Shown here: piece after piece, positions 1 to 9,343 of the stretch
Numbering within the stretch: position 1 is the stretch's first letter
Layout: every line of letters begins with the position of its first letter
Notes under the pieces: model-generated
Told to the model about the DNA's origin: nothing
Databases searched by the model: none
Seen by the model: the letters and a program-made list of their open reading frames with translations, nothing else
Source: Mycobacterium sp. E3251
GTDB taxonomy: Bacteria; Actinomycetota; Actinomycetes; Mycobacteriales; Mycobacteriaceae
Reading direction: 5' to 3'
Assembly (NCBI RefSeq): GCF_001666835.1
Contig: NZ_LZJF01000140.1
Coordinates: 1 to 44,026 of the forward strand
DNA length: 44,026 nucleotides
Made by a program: the position numbers and the translations under genes

Positions 1-434
1 AGTTCGCCCAGATCGCGCAGCACAGTCTCGCCCAGATCGGCGTCAAGCTAAACCTCGTCGCCAGGGCCGGCAGCGGGTTCTTCACCAACTACATCAACGT
101 CGGGGATTTCGACATCGCCCAATTCAGTTGGCTCGGCGATGCGTTCCCGCTGTCGGCGCTGACCCAGATCTACCTATCCGGCGGCGAGAGCAACTTCGGC
201 AAGATCGGCAGCCCGCAAATCGACGCGGCGATCGAGCGGACCCTCGAAGAGCTCGACCCCGGCAAGGCGCAGGAGTTGGCCAACGATCTCGACAAACTCA
301 TTTGGGCCGAGGGGTTCAGCCTGCCGCTGACGCAATCGCCGGGCGACGTCGCGGTGCGCAGCACTCTGGCCAATTTCGGTGCCGCCGGGCTCGGCGACCT
401 GCGCTACACCGCCATCGGGTTCATGCGCCGCTGA
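1..434 (+). CDS. oppA: OppA-type peptide-binding protein, C-terminal fragment
   Basis: Only the last 143 codons are in the window; the frame opens at base 3 and ends with TGA at 432-434. The translated end (FDIAQFSWLGDAFPLS, later QIDAAIERTLEELDP and LPLTQSPGDVAVRS) has the pattern of the C-terminal lobe of family 5 extracellular solute-binding proteins, which capture oligopeptides outside the membrane for an Opp ABC importer. In M. tuberculosis the gene at this place (Rv1280c) is the last of the oppBCDA operon, so the rest should lie to the left. The stop overlaps by 14 bases the end of the convergent hydrolase gene, leaving no room for a separate terminator. Family assignment is good; the substrate is inferred from the family and from synteny. 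Confidence 0.85.
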   Translation, partial: FAQIAQHSLAQIGVKLNLVARAGSGFFTNYINVGDFDIAQFSWLGDAFPLSALTQIYLSGGESNFGKIGSPQIDAAIERTLEELDPGKAQELANDLDKLIWAEGFSLPLTQSPGDVAVRSTLANFGAAGLGDLRYTAIGFMRR

Positions 435-1662
435 CCCGCCGCAGCGGCGCCGGGATCGGCAGGAGGCCCTCCACCGCGGCCGCCACCCCGATCGCCTTCC
501 ACAGCAGGCGCAGCTCGGGGCGCGGCGGAAGCGCGTCGAGCGCCTGGGCTTTCGCGGCGAGCCCGTCGAATTCGCCGCGCGACACCGCCTGGGCGATCGC
601 GATCGCGGCGGGCTCGCGGAAGTCCAGCGCGCTGTGCGCCATGGTGGGCAGCTTCAACAGCACCGCGTGAGGCAGCAGTGCGGCGACGCGCTCGGCGACC
701 GCCGGCGGCGTGATGAGGTCGCGGCCCCCGGAAACCACCGCGGTGGGCCACCCGAAGTGGGGCATCTCGGCCACCAGGTCATAGGGCTCGTCCTCGAAAG
801 TCGCCGTCTGCGTGCGCGCCTCGCGTTCCGCCACGGCCGGGTCCAGCGGAAGCCCGTCGGGTTCGGCGGCGTAGTTGAGTTCGCGGAACGCGATGCGGCT
901 CACCAGGTCTTCCTCGTAGCGATACGGCAGGTTGCTCAGGGTGGTGAACCGGGACATGACCCACCACAACAGCTTTCGGCCATTCAGCAGCAGGTCGAGT
1001 TCACGCTCGAGCAGGTCGGCGCCGCCATAGCCGTAGATCGTCGCCACGACTTGGGTATTCGCCGCGGTCATCACTCCGGCGTCGACGAGTTTGCGCATCT
1101 TGGGCGCCAGCGCCGCGGTTTCAGGGCTATCGCCCCTGAGCAGCAGCCGACGGATCGCGCGGCGCACGATCACGATGTCATGCCGCGACAGCAGCGGAGA
1201 GTCGAGGATCATCGCCCGCACCCGGCCGGGATGGCGCACACCGAACCCGGAGGCGATGTAGGTGCCATACGACGCGCCGTAGATGACGGCCGATTCGACG
1301 TGGGCGTCGTCGAGCACGGCGGCGATGTCGTCGACGACCTGGTTCACGGTGATCGCTTCGGGGGGCAGGTCCGCGCCCAAATCGTCGTGGCGCGACATAC
1401 CCACCCCGCGGTGTTCGATCATGATGACGTCCAGGCCGGCCGCGGCCGCGCGGCGCCGCAGGCCCTTGTACATCTGCACCGACGCCACACCGGGACCGCC
1501 CGGAATGATGACCAGCGGGTGCGCCGACTTCCGGCCGGTGCGCACGTAGTACAGATCGAACTCTTCGCTGGTCTCCGGCGAGATCGGCCGACGCACGGGT
1601 CGCACACCCGGTAACGCCGCGAGCTTCTCCTGAACCCGGCGCCGTTTGGCATTCATCGTCAT
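421..1662 (-). CDS. alpha/beta hydrolase, proline-iminopeptidase-like
   Basis: 413 residues with a full alpha/beta-hydrolase fold. PGGPG at residues 54-58 is the oxyanion-loop motif typical of prolyl aminopeptidases and related enzymes. GASYG contains the nucleophile Ser131, SGGRD carries the likely acid Asp, and MAHSALD near the C-terminus the catalytic His. No signal peptide or membrane segment is visible, so it should be cytoplasmic. The start is the first of two nearby ATGs (MTMN or MNAK). It is convergent with oppA and overlaps its last 14 bases; a role in degrading imported peptides would fit that neighbour but is only inference. As I recall H37Rv, this position holds a GMC oxidoreductase (Rv1279) instead, so local content differs. 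The substrate cannot be told; esterase activity is an alternative. Confidence 0.85.
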   Translation of the reverse strand: MTMNAKRRRVQEKLAALPGVRPVRRPISPETSEEFDLYYVRTGRKSAHPLVIIPGGPGVASVQMYKGLRRRAAAAGLDVIMIEHRGVGMSRHDDLGADLPPEAITVNQVVDDIAAVLDDAHVESAVIYGASYGTYIASGFGVRHPGRVRAMILDSPLLSRHDIVIVRRAIRRLLLRGDSPETAALAPKMRKLVDAGVMTAANTQVVATIYGYGGADLLERELDLLLNGRKLLWWVMSRFTTLSNLPYRYEEDLVSRIAFRELNYAAEPDGLPLDPAVAEREARTQTATFEDEPYDLVAEMPHFGWPTAVVSGGRDLITPPAVAERVAALLPHAVLLKLPTMAHSALDFREPAAIAIAQAVSRGEFDGLAAKAQALDALPPRPELRLLWKAIGVAAAVEGLLPIPAPLRRVSGA

Positions 1663-1760
1663 CGGTGTCGGCCCGCCATGGTCCCATTCTGCCGGGACGG
1701 CCGGCGGGCACCGTCGCAGCGGTCCACAGCCGGCGTTCGAGGCAGCTCAGCGGGTTGGCG

Positions 1761-4382
1761 CTAGGCGCTGAGATCGATGCGGTGCGCGCCCTTGACGCCG
1801 TCATACCGGTCGGGACTGCAGGTGAGCACGATCACCTGACCGTGCGTGCCCACCGTGTCGAAGACCTCGCCCATCTTCGCCAGCCGGTCGGGATCGGTGA
1901 ACCCCAGCGCGTCGTCGACCACCACCGGAACGGCGTCTTCCTTGGCGACCAGGGCGGCGCCGGCCAGTCGCGCCAGGATGCCGAGCTGCTCCTTGGCACC
2001 GCCCGAGAGGGATTCGTAGGGCACCGTGACGCCGTCGAGCGTGCGGCTACGGATGCACAGGTCGCTGTCGATGTCGACCTCGAACGTGGGCCCGAACACC
2101 GGCCGGCCGAGCCGCTCCAGTTCCGCCCGGTAGGGCTCGACGTACCGCTGCCGAGTGGTGTCGCGGTGGCGTGTCATGACCGATCGCAACAGCCGCGCCG
2201 CACGGGCCCGGCCGCCGACCCGGATGTGCTCGCTGGCGGCGTGTTCCCGTTCGGTTTCCGCGGCGTCGAGCTTGCCCTGGCGCCCCTCGCTACCGAACAC
2301 CGAGAGTTCGATGGTGATCTCGCGCAATGCGCGCGCCGCCTCTTCGTAGCGTTCGCGCAGTTCCTCGGCTTCCTTTGTAGCAGAGGCTAATTCGCTGTGC
2401 ACCGCATCCGGATTCGCCGCCGCGAGCCCGGCGGCGAGCTCGGCGTGTCGATGTTCGGCGGCCCGCGCCGCTTGCAGCGCCGCGTCCGCCGAGGCCGCGA
2501 GTTCGTCATCGCCGGCCGACGCCCGCTCCCGGGCCAGCCTGTCGGTGGCGGCGTCGAGCTCGCCGCGTTGCGTCTCCAAGTTGTTGCGGAGAACCGTTGC
2601 GCGGGTCGCCAACTCGGTGAGCCGAGCGGATTCGGCGGTGGCGGTCCGACGGTGGTCGTCGCACTCCGCCATCGCGACCAGGTGAGCCTTCTCGAGTGCA
2701 TCGAGTTCGTCCCGGGCCGCGCCGATGTCCGCCGGGGGGAGGCCGGCCTGGGCCGGCTGCCCGGCGCGCAGCCCTGCGAGTCGCGTGCGTAGCTGGTCGA
2801 TCTCCTGGTCACCGCACAGGCCGGCCAGCGTTGCGCTCAGCTGGTCGCGGCTGCCCTGCAGTTCGCGGCGATGCTGATCGGCGGATCGAGCGGTGGCGAG
2901 GTCGGCCACTCGGGCAGCGGATAATGCGGCGGCCAATTCTTCTTGTGCGGCAGTGTGTTTCGCTTGGACATCGAGCGCTGTCGCGCCCGGACTGATCCGC
3001 GCGGTCAGCACGCCGGGGACCTGGACCGAGGTGGGTCCGGTGGTCGTGATGGACCAGGTTTGACCCGCGGCCAAAGACACTCGTTGCTCACCGATGGTGA
3101 GCTCGATGTCCGCGGCGGCGGCGAACTCGACCGCGGCGGACGTCGACGCCAACTGGTCGCCGATGCGATCGGTTGCGGCGGCGGCGTTCTCGATTCGCCG
3201 CAGCAACTGCTCGGTGATGGCGATCTCGCTGAGTGCCGCACACACTTGATCGCGGTCCCGCAGGATGGCCTCGATCTTGGCCACTCGGGCGCTCAACCGG
3301 TCGGCTTCTTCGCGGTCGGCTTGCTGAGCGACGGCGCGCCGGGCGGATTCGACGCGGGACTGCAGGTCGGCAAGCGCCGCGGCGGCCTTCTCGGCCGCGG
3401 CGTCGGCGGCCTCGGCCCCGGCGCGCGCCGCGTCGCACGCGTCGGCGGCGGCCTGCGCTTCGGCTTCGGCGGTAGCGACAACGGTTGTGCGGGTGCTGAT
3501 TTCGGCGAGGAGTTGCAGCCGTGAGTGGTGGGCGGTTGTCGCGGCGGCGCTCGTCGCCGCCGCTGCGGCCGCGATCAACTCGGCCTCGCGCGCCTGACTG
3601 GTCAGTTCGTCGATCTTTTCCGCGGCCTCTTGCGCCGCGGCGAGCCGGGGGCGGGCGGCGATGCGCTGCTGCGACAACTCCGCGACGCGTTCGGTGAGGA
3701 CGGCATGGCGACACACCCGCTCGTCGACCTCGGCGACCGCCGCCGCGTACTCGGCGACCGCGGCTTCTGCGTCGGCCAGTCGCGTGATCGCGGCGGCCCA
3801 TTCGCCCGTCGGACGCCCGGTGGCGGTGAAATAGCGTGCGTATTCGGCGTCGATCCGCTCGATGAGCAGTGGCTCGGTGCCCGACAGGGCCCCGGAGTCG
3901 CCTGCCGCGACATCGAGCGCGCGCGAGAGCGCGTCGCAGCCCGACAGATCCACCGCCGCGGTCGACGCGGACTGCAGCACCCGCTGGGCATGCCACAGGT
4001 CGCTGTCCACCGTCTCGGCCAGCATCGCGCGGACGCGTTCGTGCGCCTCGTCGCCGGTGAGCTGCTCGCGGTGCGGGGCCTGAATCGTCAGCTCGGTTTC
4101 ACATTTCTTGTGGAACCGCTTCCGGTAGATGAATCGATAAGGGCCACAGCTCAATTCGGCGCTCACCTCGGAGCCGACATCACTGTTGGTGGGTTTGACC
4201 TGCTTGACTTCCTTTTTCGTCGAGCGGTCCCTGGACTCCAGCAGTAGGTCCAGGGCCTCGACCATCGACGACTTGCCGATCTCGTTGGCGCCACACACCA
4301 CGACGACGCCATGGTCGGGGAACTCGATCTCCCGATGCGTGATACCGCGGTAATTCGTCAGGGTCAGGCGGTGCAACTTCAC
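1761..4382 (-). CDS. SbcC/Rad50-like ATPase (Rv1278 type), no zinc hook
   Basis: 873 residues. The N-terminus has a Walker A of the Rad50/RecN kind (CGANEIGKSSMVEALDLL). The centre is a very Ala/Glu/Arg-rich coiled coil (about residues 170-690), and the C-terminus has an ABC signature (LSGGAKEQLG) followed by Walker B (VPVVVDDALGF). This is the layout of SMC-like DNA-repair ATPases that act with a nuclease partner. No CxxC zinc-hook motif is visible in the coiled coil, unlike SbcC/Rad50, and the protein is shorter than SbcC (about 1,050). The start is a GTG overlapping the stop of the upstream nuclease gene (GTGA), so the pair is translationally coupled. It should be controlled by the damage-type promoter at 5575-5597. 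Matches M. tuberculosis Rv1278 in size and position. Confidence 0.88.
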   Translation of the reverse strand: MKLHRLTLTNYRGITHREIEFPDHGVVVVCGANEIGKSSMVEALDLLLESRDRSTKKEVKQVKPTNSDVGSEVSAELSCGPYRFIYRKRFHKKCETELTIQAPHREQLTGDEAHERVRAMLAETVDSDLWHAQRVLQSASTAAVDLSGCDALSRALDVAAGDSGALSGTEPLLIERIDAEYARYFTATGRPTGEWAAAITRLADAEAAVAEYAAAVAEVDERVCRHAVLTERVAELSQQRIAARPRLAAAQEAAEKIDELTSQAREAELIAAAAAATSAAATTAHHSRLQLLAEISTRTTVVATAEAEAQAAADACDAARAGAEAADAAAEKAAAALADLQSRVESARRAVAQQADREEADRLSARVAKIEAILRDRDQVCAALSEIAITEQLLRRIENAAAATDRIGDQLASTSAAVEFAAAADIELTIGEQRVSLAAGQTWSITTTGPTSVQVPGVLTARISPGATALDVQAKHTAAQEELAAALSAARVADLATARSADQHRRELQGSRDQLSATLAGLCGDQEIDQLRTRLAGLRAGQPAQAGLPPADIGAARDELDALEKAHLVAMAECDDHRRTATAESARLTELATRATVLRNNLETQRGELDAATDRLARERASAGDDELAASADAALQAARAAEHRHAELAAGLAAANPDAVHSELASATKEAEELRERYEEAARALREITIELSVFGSEGRQGKLDAAETEREHAASEHIRVGGRARAARLLRSVMTRHRDTTRQRYVEPYRAELERLGRPVFGPTFEVDIDSDLCIRSRTLDGVTVPYESLSGGAKEQLGILARLAGAALVAKEDAVPVVVDDALGFTDPDRLAKMGEVFDTVGTHGQVIVLTCSPDRYDGVKGAHRIDLSA

Positions 4383-5530
4383 GCGGCGCCCCGATCGGTG
4401 AGGCGCAGTAACAGCGCCAGCGCGGCCTGCGCGTCGACGGCGGTGTCGCAGTCACCCTCGCGCGCGGTAGCCACCAGCTCGTCCACCGCCGCGGCGGCGA
4501 ATCCCCCGATACCGAGGTCGCTGAATTCGCCGTCGGCCGGGATGACCGCCAGGTCGGTGCGGCGTTCCCACAGGCCGAGCCAGGCGTACAACCGCGCGTA
4601 CTTGTCCAGGCAGGCATCCAGCGCCGCGCGGTCGGTGACCGTCAGCGATCCGGTGAGCGCCAACCGCACCACGGTGCGGTCCTTTTCGGCCATCAAGTCC
4701 AAGTTGACGTCGAGGTCGGCGATGTCGCGGCGAGTGTCGACCTGTCGGTGCATGGTGACGAACCGCCAGCGGCCGACATGCCGCGAGTCCACCGTGACGG
4801 CGCGGCGCGGATCGGCTTCGTCGATCTCGACGATGAGGACATGCCCCGGGTCGGATTCCACATCGTCGAAGTTGGTGACCTCGGGCGCACCGGAGTACCA
4901 AACCCGGCCGCTGTTGCCGACGTGCGTGCGGGAATGCTTGTCGCCCAGTGCCACATAGTGCACCGTGCCGTTCGCCAGGGCATCGTCGAGCGCGGCGAGC
5001 CGGATCAGGGAAGGCTTGTCGCGATCGGGGTCCAGCACGTCGACCCCGCCGTGGGCGACCAGGATTCGGGTGACCGGTTCCGGCGTCAGGTCGTCAAGGA
5101 CTTCCGCGACCAGGTCGGTGGTCGGGGCCTTGGATCGCCAAGGCGCGGCCACGATCTCGAGCCCGGGCCTGACCTGGTGCACGCCGGCCCGGTCGAGCAC
5201 AACCACGTTGTCGGGGCGTTCGGCGGTGAAGAGTGCGCTGGTGTAGACCGAGGACGCGTCCAGCGGGTCGTGGTTGCCCGGCAGCAGGTAGACGGGAATC
5301 CCGATCGCGCGCATGGCTTCCAGGGACTGCCCGACAACCCGCGGGGGAAGCTGGTTGTGTTCGAAGACATCACCGCTCACCACGACGAACTCGGCACCCA
5401 CCTCCGCCGCCAGCGCCCCCAAACCGGCCACCGCATCCCGCCGGGCCGCGGAGTATCGCGGCTGGGCGTCGCCGGCGAGGAAGTGCCGGGTCATGCCGAG
5501 CTGCCAGTCCGCGGTGTGCAGGAATCGCAT
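4379..5530 (-). CDS. SbcD/Mre11-like metallophosphoesterase (Rv1277 type)
   Basis: 383 residues, calcineurin-like phosphoesterase/DNA exonuclease fold. Metal-binding motifs appear in order: HTADWQLG (motif I, with Gln where SbcD usually has His), SGDVFEHN (GDxxxxN), LPGNHD, VAHGG and GDKHS. The remaining C-terminal part is probably a capping or DNA-binding domain. It is first in a two-gene operon with the hookless SbcC-like ATPase, overlapping it by four bases; together they should form an Mre11-Rad50-type complex that processes DNA ends. A purine-rich Shine-Dalgarno (AAAGGGGG) lies about 10 bases before the ATG. The upstream promoter matches the RecA-independent damage motif, which supports a repair role. 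Exact nuclease activity is unproven. Confidence 0.88.
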   Translation of the reverse strand: MRFLHTADWQLGMTRHFLAGDAQPRYSAARRDAVAGLGALAAEVGAEFVVVSGDVFEHNQLPPRVVGQSLEAMRAIGIPVYLLPGNHDPLDASSVYTSALFTAERPDNVVVLDRAGVHQVRPGLEIVAAPWRSKAPTTDLVAEVLDDLTPEPVTRILVAHGGVDVLDPDRDKPSLIRLAALDDALANGTVHYVALGDKHSRTHVGNSGRVWYSGAPEVTNFDDVESDPGHVLIVEIDEADPRRAVTVDSRHVGRWRFVTMHRQVDTRRDIADLDVNLDLMAEKDRTVVRLALTGSLTVTDRAALDACLDKYARLYAWLGLWERRTDLAVIPADGEFSDLGIGGFAAAAVDELVATAREGDCDTAVDAQAALALLLRLTDRGAA

Positions 5531-5574
5531 GGCGGTGGCCCCCTTTCGAACTGCGTGGTTACCAGGGCATTGCG

Positions 5575-5597
5575 AGCTTAAGTCCGCGCACCGACAA
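5575..5597 (-). promoter_or_regulatory. RecA-NDp / PafBC-type DNA-damage promoter
   Basis: Read on the minus strand: TTGTCGGTG (5597-5589), then 8 bases, then TAAGCT (5580-5575). The mycobacterial RecA-independent damage promoter, used by PafBC, has the consensus TTGTCRGTG-N8-TANNNT. This is a match at every defined position, with exact spacing. Transcription would start near 5568, giving a roughly 38-base leader before the ATG at 5530, with a Shine-Dalgarno. Motif seen in the sequence; regulator inferred. Confidence 0.8.
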
Positions 5598-5805
5598 GAC
5601 GCGGGACCTCGCCCGGCAGGTCTCCGAGCGGGTGCTTTGCGATTCTTTGGGCGCCGCGATTGCGAGTTTCGCGAGCACGGGCGAAAGGTCTAGCGCGAGT
5701 GTGCGTCTGTGGCGGTTTCAGGGGCCCCGCACCAACAACTTCCACCACCGGAGAAAAGCTTTTGCCTGACGGCGACGATGACGACGACGCGGCATAGGGG
5801 TTAGC

Positions 5806-6315
5806 GTGGCTTCCGTGAAAGACCAGCGCACGTTGCTGTTGATGCGCCACGCGAAATCCGACTACCCACCGGGGGTCGCGGACCACGACCGGCCGCTGGC
5901 GCCCCGCGGGATCCGAGAAGCCGGACTCGCCGGTGATTGGCTGCGCGCCAACGTGCCGGCGATCGACGCCGTGCTGTGCTCCACCGCGACACGTACCCGA
6001 CAGACGTTGGCCAACACGCGCATCGGTGCCCCGGTGCGGTACAGCGAGCGGCTCTACGGCGCCACGCCCGGGACCATGATCGAGGAGATCAACACGGTCG
6101 GCGAGGAAGTCGAAACTCTGCTCGTCGTCGGTCACGAACCGACGATGTCCGCGGTGGCCCTCGGCCTGGCTGGCAGTGGCACCGATACCGCTGCGGCCGA
6201 ACGAATTTCGGTCAAGTTCCCGACGTCCGCGATCGCCGTGCTCACGGTCACGTCCGGATGGGGAGACCTCGAACTCGGTAACGCGCAGTTGACCGGGTTC
6301 GAGGTGCCGCGCTGA
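5806..6315 (+). CDS. SixA-like phosphohistidine phosphatase (histidine phosphatase family)
   Basis: 169 residues of the histidine phosphatase superfamily. The phosphoacceptor motif LLMRHAKSD is at residues 11-19, the second catalytic His in VVGHEPT, and STATRTRQT carries the conserved Arg region. Size and the RHAKSD form match SixA-type enzymes, which remove phosphate from phosphohistidine; in mycobacteria (Rv1276c) the real substrate is not known to me. The start is GTG at 5806; TAGGGG (5795-5800) only five bases upstream resembles a -10 box, so the message may be nearly leaderless. An alternative GTG start (VKDQ) lies three codons later. It is convergent with lprC, the two stops being one base apart. 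Confidence 0.85.
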   Translation: MASVKDQRTLLLMRHAKSDYPPGVADHDRPLAPRGIREAGLAGDWLRANVPAIDAVLCSTATRTRQTLANTRIGAPVRYSERLYGATPGTMIEEINTVGEEVETLLVVGHEPTMSAVALGLAGSGTDTAAAERISVKFPTSAIAVLTVTSGWGDLELGNAQLTGFEVPR

Positions 6316-6316
6316 G

Positions 6317-6859
6317 CTACGAGTTCGTGGCCAGCGTGAGTTCCATCAGCTTGAGGGCCTGACCGCAGGCGTCGATGCCGGGCGCCTGGGGGTTGACCCA
6401 CCAGCCGACCACTCCGGCCGCGTCGCTGGCCACTCCGCACGCGCCGTTCGGGTCATCCGGGCGCATCACGATCGAATCGATTCCCGCGATGTTGCGCGTC
6501 TCGACCTTGTACTTCAGGAAGTCGGCGACCTTGCGCTCGTTGCTCAGGCTGCCCTGCTCGAACCAGAACCGGGTGATGTCGATCAGCCCGGCCGGGTTGG
6601 CGGCCTGCCACCGGCAGATCGCGCCGACGAACGTGCTCTGGATGTCGAGGGGGTCGGCACCCACGGTCTTGGCCAGGATGTCGCTGGTCAGCACCTCACA
6701 CTCCTTGAGCAGGTTTGGATACTGCTGCTGGGAGTTGTTGTTGCGGGTGGGGCCGCCCGCCTTCACGGCGTTGCCGGCGATGGACCTCGAACATCCGGTC
6801 AATACCAGTAAGGCCGCGATCAAGACGGCTACCACGGCGCGGACGCTTCTTCTGGTCAT
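6317..6859 (-). CDS. lprC: lipoprotein LprC
   Basis: 180 residues, the length I recall for M. tuberculosis LprC (Rv1275). A signal peptide of the lipoprotein type (MTRRSVRAVVAVLIAALL) ends in the lipobox LTGC, so the mature protein should be diacylated on that Cys and anchored outside the membrane. The body contains KECEVLTSDILAKTVG and a Cys-rich C-terminal half (AICRW, GACGV, DACGQ) typical of the mycobacterial DUF3558-type family that LprB and LprC share. The ATG at 6859 overlaps the stop of lprB (ATGA), so the two are coupled, with lprB first. A longer open frame upstream only runs through the lprB gene. Function unknown. Confidence 0.88.
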   Translation of the reverse strand: MTRRSVRAVVAVLIAALLVLTGCSRSIAGNAVKAGGPTRNNNSQQQYPNLLKECEVLTSDILAKTVGADPLDIQSTFVGAICRWQAANPAGLIDITRFWFEQGSLSNERKVADFLKYKVETRNIAGIDSIVMRPDDPNGACGVASDAAGVVGWWVNPQAPGIDACGQALKLMELTLATNS

Positions 6860-7413
6860 TTGGAGTTCGCAATCGACTGACGCGCCAATTCTTTGGCTAT
6901 GTCGCACGGCGGGGGGAACGGCTTTTGGCTGAAGCTGATCGACCACTCGATGAAGTCGTCCTGAAATTGGATGCCCACCTCGCAGAGCGAGTCGCCCAGG
7001 TTCGGCTCGTTTCCAATCGCGATGAAGCCGCCGTGTCCGTTGATGTTGATGTCATCGACGCTGGCGCGCGACAGCTCCTCGGTCTTGCGCTCACGTCCGA
7101 TCGGGCTGCCGCGATACCAGGAGAAGGAGAAGTGCGGACCGAGGATGCCGCCACCCGCCAGCCATTGGCAGCCGACGGAGTTTCGTGCGGTGTTGATCAG
7201 CCCGGTTACCTTGGTCAGCTCGGCCACCGTCTGATCGCTGATGCCGCCGCACTGGGGAAACATCGGCCCGTGGTGGCCCTCCGAATTCCCCGGCGCTGTC
7301 GACGACGTCGCGCCCGGTTTGTTGCCCCCCGAATCGGAGCACGCCGCAACCGCGGGGACCAGGATCGCCAAGGCTAACGCCGCACCGGCCAGCGCCCTCG
7401 AGTTACGCCGCAC
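6856..7413 (-). CDS. lprB: lipoprotein LprB
   Basis: 185 residues when started at GTG 7413 (MRRNSRALAG), the same length as I recall for Rv1274. The signal peptide ends with a lipobox-like PAVAACSD, predicting lipid modification and export. Conserved segments include FPQCGGISDQTV, VGCQWLAGGG and FPPPCDIAKELA; the Cys residues match the pattern of the sister protein LprC downstream, suggesting the two arose by duplication. Starts further upstream in the frame (MWTGSR) would add a second basic stretch and are less likely. It faces the ABC exporter operon across a 172-base divergent region in which I see no clear operator. Role unknown; cell-envelope lipoprotein. Confidence 0.87.
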   Translation of the reverse strand: MRRNSRALAGAALALAILVPAVAACSDSGGNKPGATSSTAPGNSEGHHGPMFPQCGGISDQTVAELTKVTGLINTARNSVGCQWLAGGGILGPHFSFSWYRGSPIGRERKTEELSRASVDDININGHGGFIAIGNEPNLGDSLCEVGIQFQDDFIEWSISFSQKPFPPPCDIAKELARQSIANSK

Positions 7414-7585
7414 CGCTACCCTGCTTCTGCTCAGCCTGCTGCCGGTCCACACGATGCACTGTAGCGGCAGCTCAGCGGGTCAACCACCGACGCGCCTGAG
7501 CAGGCGTTTCAGGCGCCCCCACGCGGGTTGGGCCATCCGGTGGCTGCTGGCCACCGCGGGACGCGCCGTATGCGACCCTTACGAA

Positions 7586-9343
7586 ATGCTCCTGGCACTG
7601 CTGCGCCAGTACATCCAGCCGTACCGGCGGCTGGTCGCAGTGCTGATGGCGCTCCAGCTGACCAGCACGCTGGCTTCGCTCTACCTGCCGACGGTCAACG
7701 CCGCGATCATCGACGAGGGCGTCGCCAAGGGCGACACGGCCACCATCGTCCGGCTCGGCATGGTGATGCTCTCGGTCACCGGGTTGCAGGCGTTGTGCGC
7801 GGTCGCGGCGGTCTACTTCGGCTCGCGAACCGGGATGGGTTTCGGTCGCGACCTGCGTGCCGCAATGTTCGACCACATCACCACCTTCTCCGAGCACGAG
7901 ACCGCCCGCTTCGGCGCACCCACGCTCCTGACACGCAGCACCAACGACGTCCGCCAGATCCAGTACCTGGTTCAGATATCGAGCACGGTGCTGGTCACCG
8001 CGCCCATCATGTGCATCGGCGGAATCTTGATGGCCATCCACCAGGAGGCGGCGCTGACCTGGCTGCTGCTGGTGAGCGTTCCCATCATGGCCGTGGCCAA
8101 TTACTGGGTGATGTCGCACATGCTGCCCCTGTTCCGCAGGATGCAAGGCCTGATCGACGGCATCAATCGGGTGATGCGCGACCAGCTTTCCGGTGTCCGG
8201 GTCGTCCGCGCCTTCGCCCGCGAAGGCTACGAGCGCGACCGATTCGCCCGCGCCAACGCCGCCCTGTCGAACACGGCGCTGGCCGCCGGCAACTGGCAGG
8301 CGGTGATGCTGCCGGTGACCACGCTGACCGTCAACGTGTCCAGCGTCGCATTGATCTGGTTCGGTGGACTGCGCATCGATCGCGGCCAAATGCAGGTCGG
8401 CTCGCTGACCGCCTTTTTGGCCTACTTCACCCAGATCCTCATGGCGGTGTTGATGGCGACCATGACACTGGTGGTGCTCCCGCGAGCGTCCGTGTGCGCC
8501 GAACGAATCACCGAGGTGCTCGCCACCCGGTCCGCGGTCACCGACCCGCCGCGGCCGGTGTTCCCGGCCGGCGGGATCACCGGGGTGGTGCGCGTGGCGG
8601 GTGCGAGATTCACCTACCCGGGCGCCGACAGCCCGGTGCTGCAGGACATTTCGTTGACGGCATTGCCCGGCACCACCACGGCCATCGTCGGCAGCACCGG
8701 TTCGGGAAAGTCGACGCTGGTGTCGTTGATCTGCCGGCTCTACGACGTGACCGGCGGCGCCGTCCTGATCGACGACGTCGATGTCCGCGATTACCACACA
8801 GAGCGGCTCTGGTCCGCGATCGGGCTGGTTCCCCAGCGCGGCTATCTGTTCTCCGGGACCGTGGCCGACAACCTGCGCTATGGCAAGGCGGACGCGACTG
8901 ACGACGAGATGTGGGAAGCGTTGCGGGTGGCCGACGCCGATGGATTCGTCCGCGCACACGATGACGGGCTGCGAATGCGGGTCGCCCAGGGCGGAATCAA
9001 CTTCTCCGGCGGTCAGCGGCAGCGACTGGCGATCGCGCGCGCGGTCATCCGCCGCCCCACCATCTACCTCTTCGACGACTCGTTCGGGGCTCTCGACGTG
9101 CACACCGACGCGCGCGTGCGGACGTCGCTCAAGCAGGTAGCGGGCGAGGCCACCGTCATCGTTGTCACCCAACGGGTTTCGACCGCCGCCCAGGCCGACC
9201 AGGTGATCGTCGTCGACGGCGGGAAGCTGGTGGGCACCGGCACGCACGAATCGCTGGTCACCGACTGCGCCACCTACGCGGAGTTCGCCGACTCGCAGTC
9301 GGTGAGCGCATTGCGCTCAGGCCAGGCCGGGGGCGCCCCATGA
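7586..9343 (+). CDS. ABC exporter subunit with degenerate ATP site (Rv1273c type)
   Basis: 585 residues: an N-terminal six-helix exporter domain (about 1-310) fused to an ATPase domain. Walker A is [10 protein letters not shown] and the signature [10 protein letters not shown]. Walker B is [11 protein letters not shown], where the catalytic Glu is replaced by Asp. Such a change marks the degenerate-site subunit of heterodimeric exporters (for example TM287). ATG 7586 was chosen over earlier starts because the frame upstream lies opposite lprB and codes no recognisable domain. It overlaps the next gene by four bases (ATGA), so the pair is coupled. Substrate unknown; the nearby envelope genes (embR, pknH, lprB/C) do not settle it. 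Confidence 0.9.
   Translation: MLLALLRQYIQPYRRLVAVLMALQLTSTLASLYLPTVNAAIIDEGVAKGDTATIVRLGMVMLSVTGLQALCAVAAVYFGSRTGMGFGRDLRAAMFDHITTFSEHETARFGAPTLLTRSTNDVRQIQYLVQISSTVLVTAPIMCIGGILMAIHQEAALTWLLLVSVPIMAVANYWVMSHMLPLFRRMQGLIDGINRVMRDQLSGVRVVRAFAREGYERDRFARANAALSNTALAAGNWQAVMLPVTTLTVNVSSVALIWFGGLRIDRGQMQVGSLTAFLAYFTQILMAVLMATMTLVVLPRASVCAERITEVLATRSAVTDPPRPVFPAGGITGVVRVAGARFTYPGADSPVLQDISLTALPGTTTAIVGSTGSGKSTLVSLICRLYDVTGGAVLIDDVDVRDYHTERLWSAIGLVPQRGYLFSGTVADNLRYGKADATDDEMWEALRVADADGFVRAHDDGLRMRVAQGGINFSGGQRQRLAIARAVIRRPTIYLFDDSFGALDVHTDARVRTSLKQVAGEATVIVVTQRVSTAAQADQVIVVDGGKLVGTGTHESLVTDCATYAEFADSQSVSALRSGQAGGAP

Noticed and set aside
379..1614. 411-residue plus-strand open frame opposite the hydrolase
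   Set aside because: Antisense shadow; the minus frame has all alpha/beta-hydrolase motifs.
5546..5551. LexA SOS box before the SbcD-like gene
   Set aside because: Only the half-site TCGAAC is present; the expected GTTCGA four bases later is TGGTTA.
7472..9247. 591-residue minus-strand open frame opposite the first ABC subunit
   Set aside because: Antisense composition bias with no motif; the plus strand codes a complete exporter subunit.
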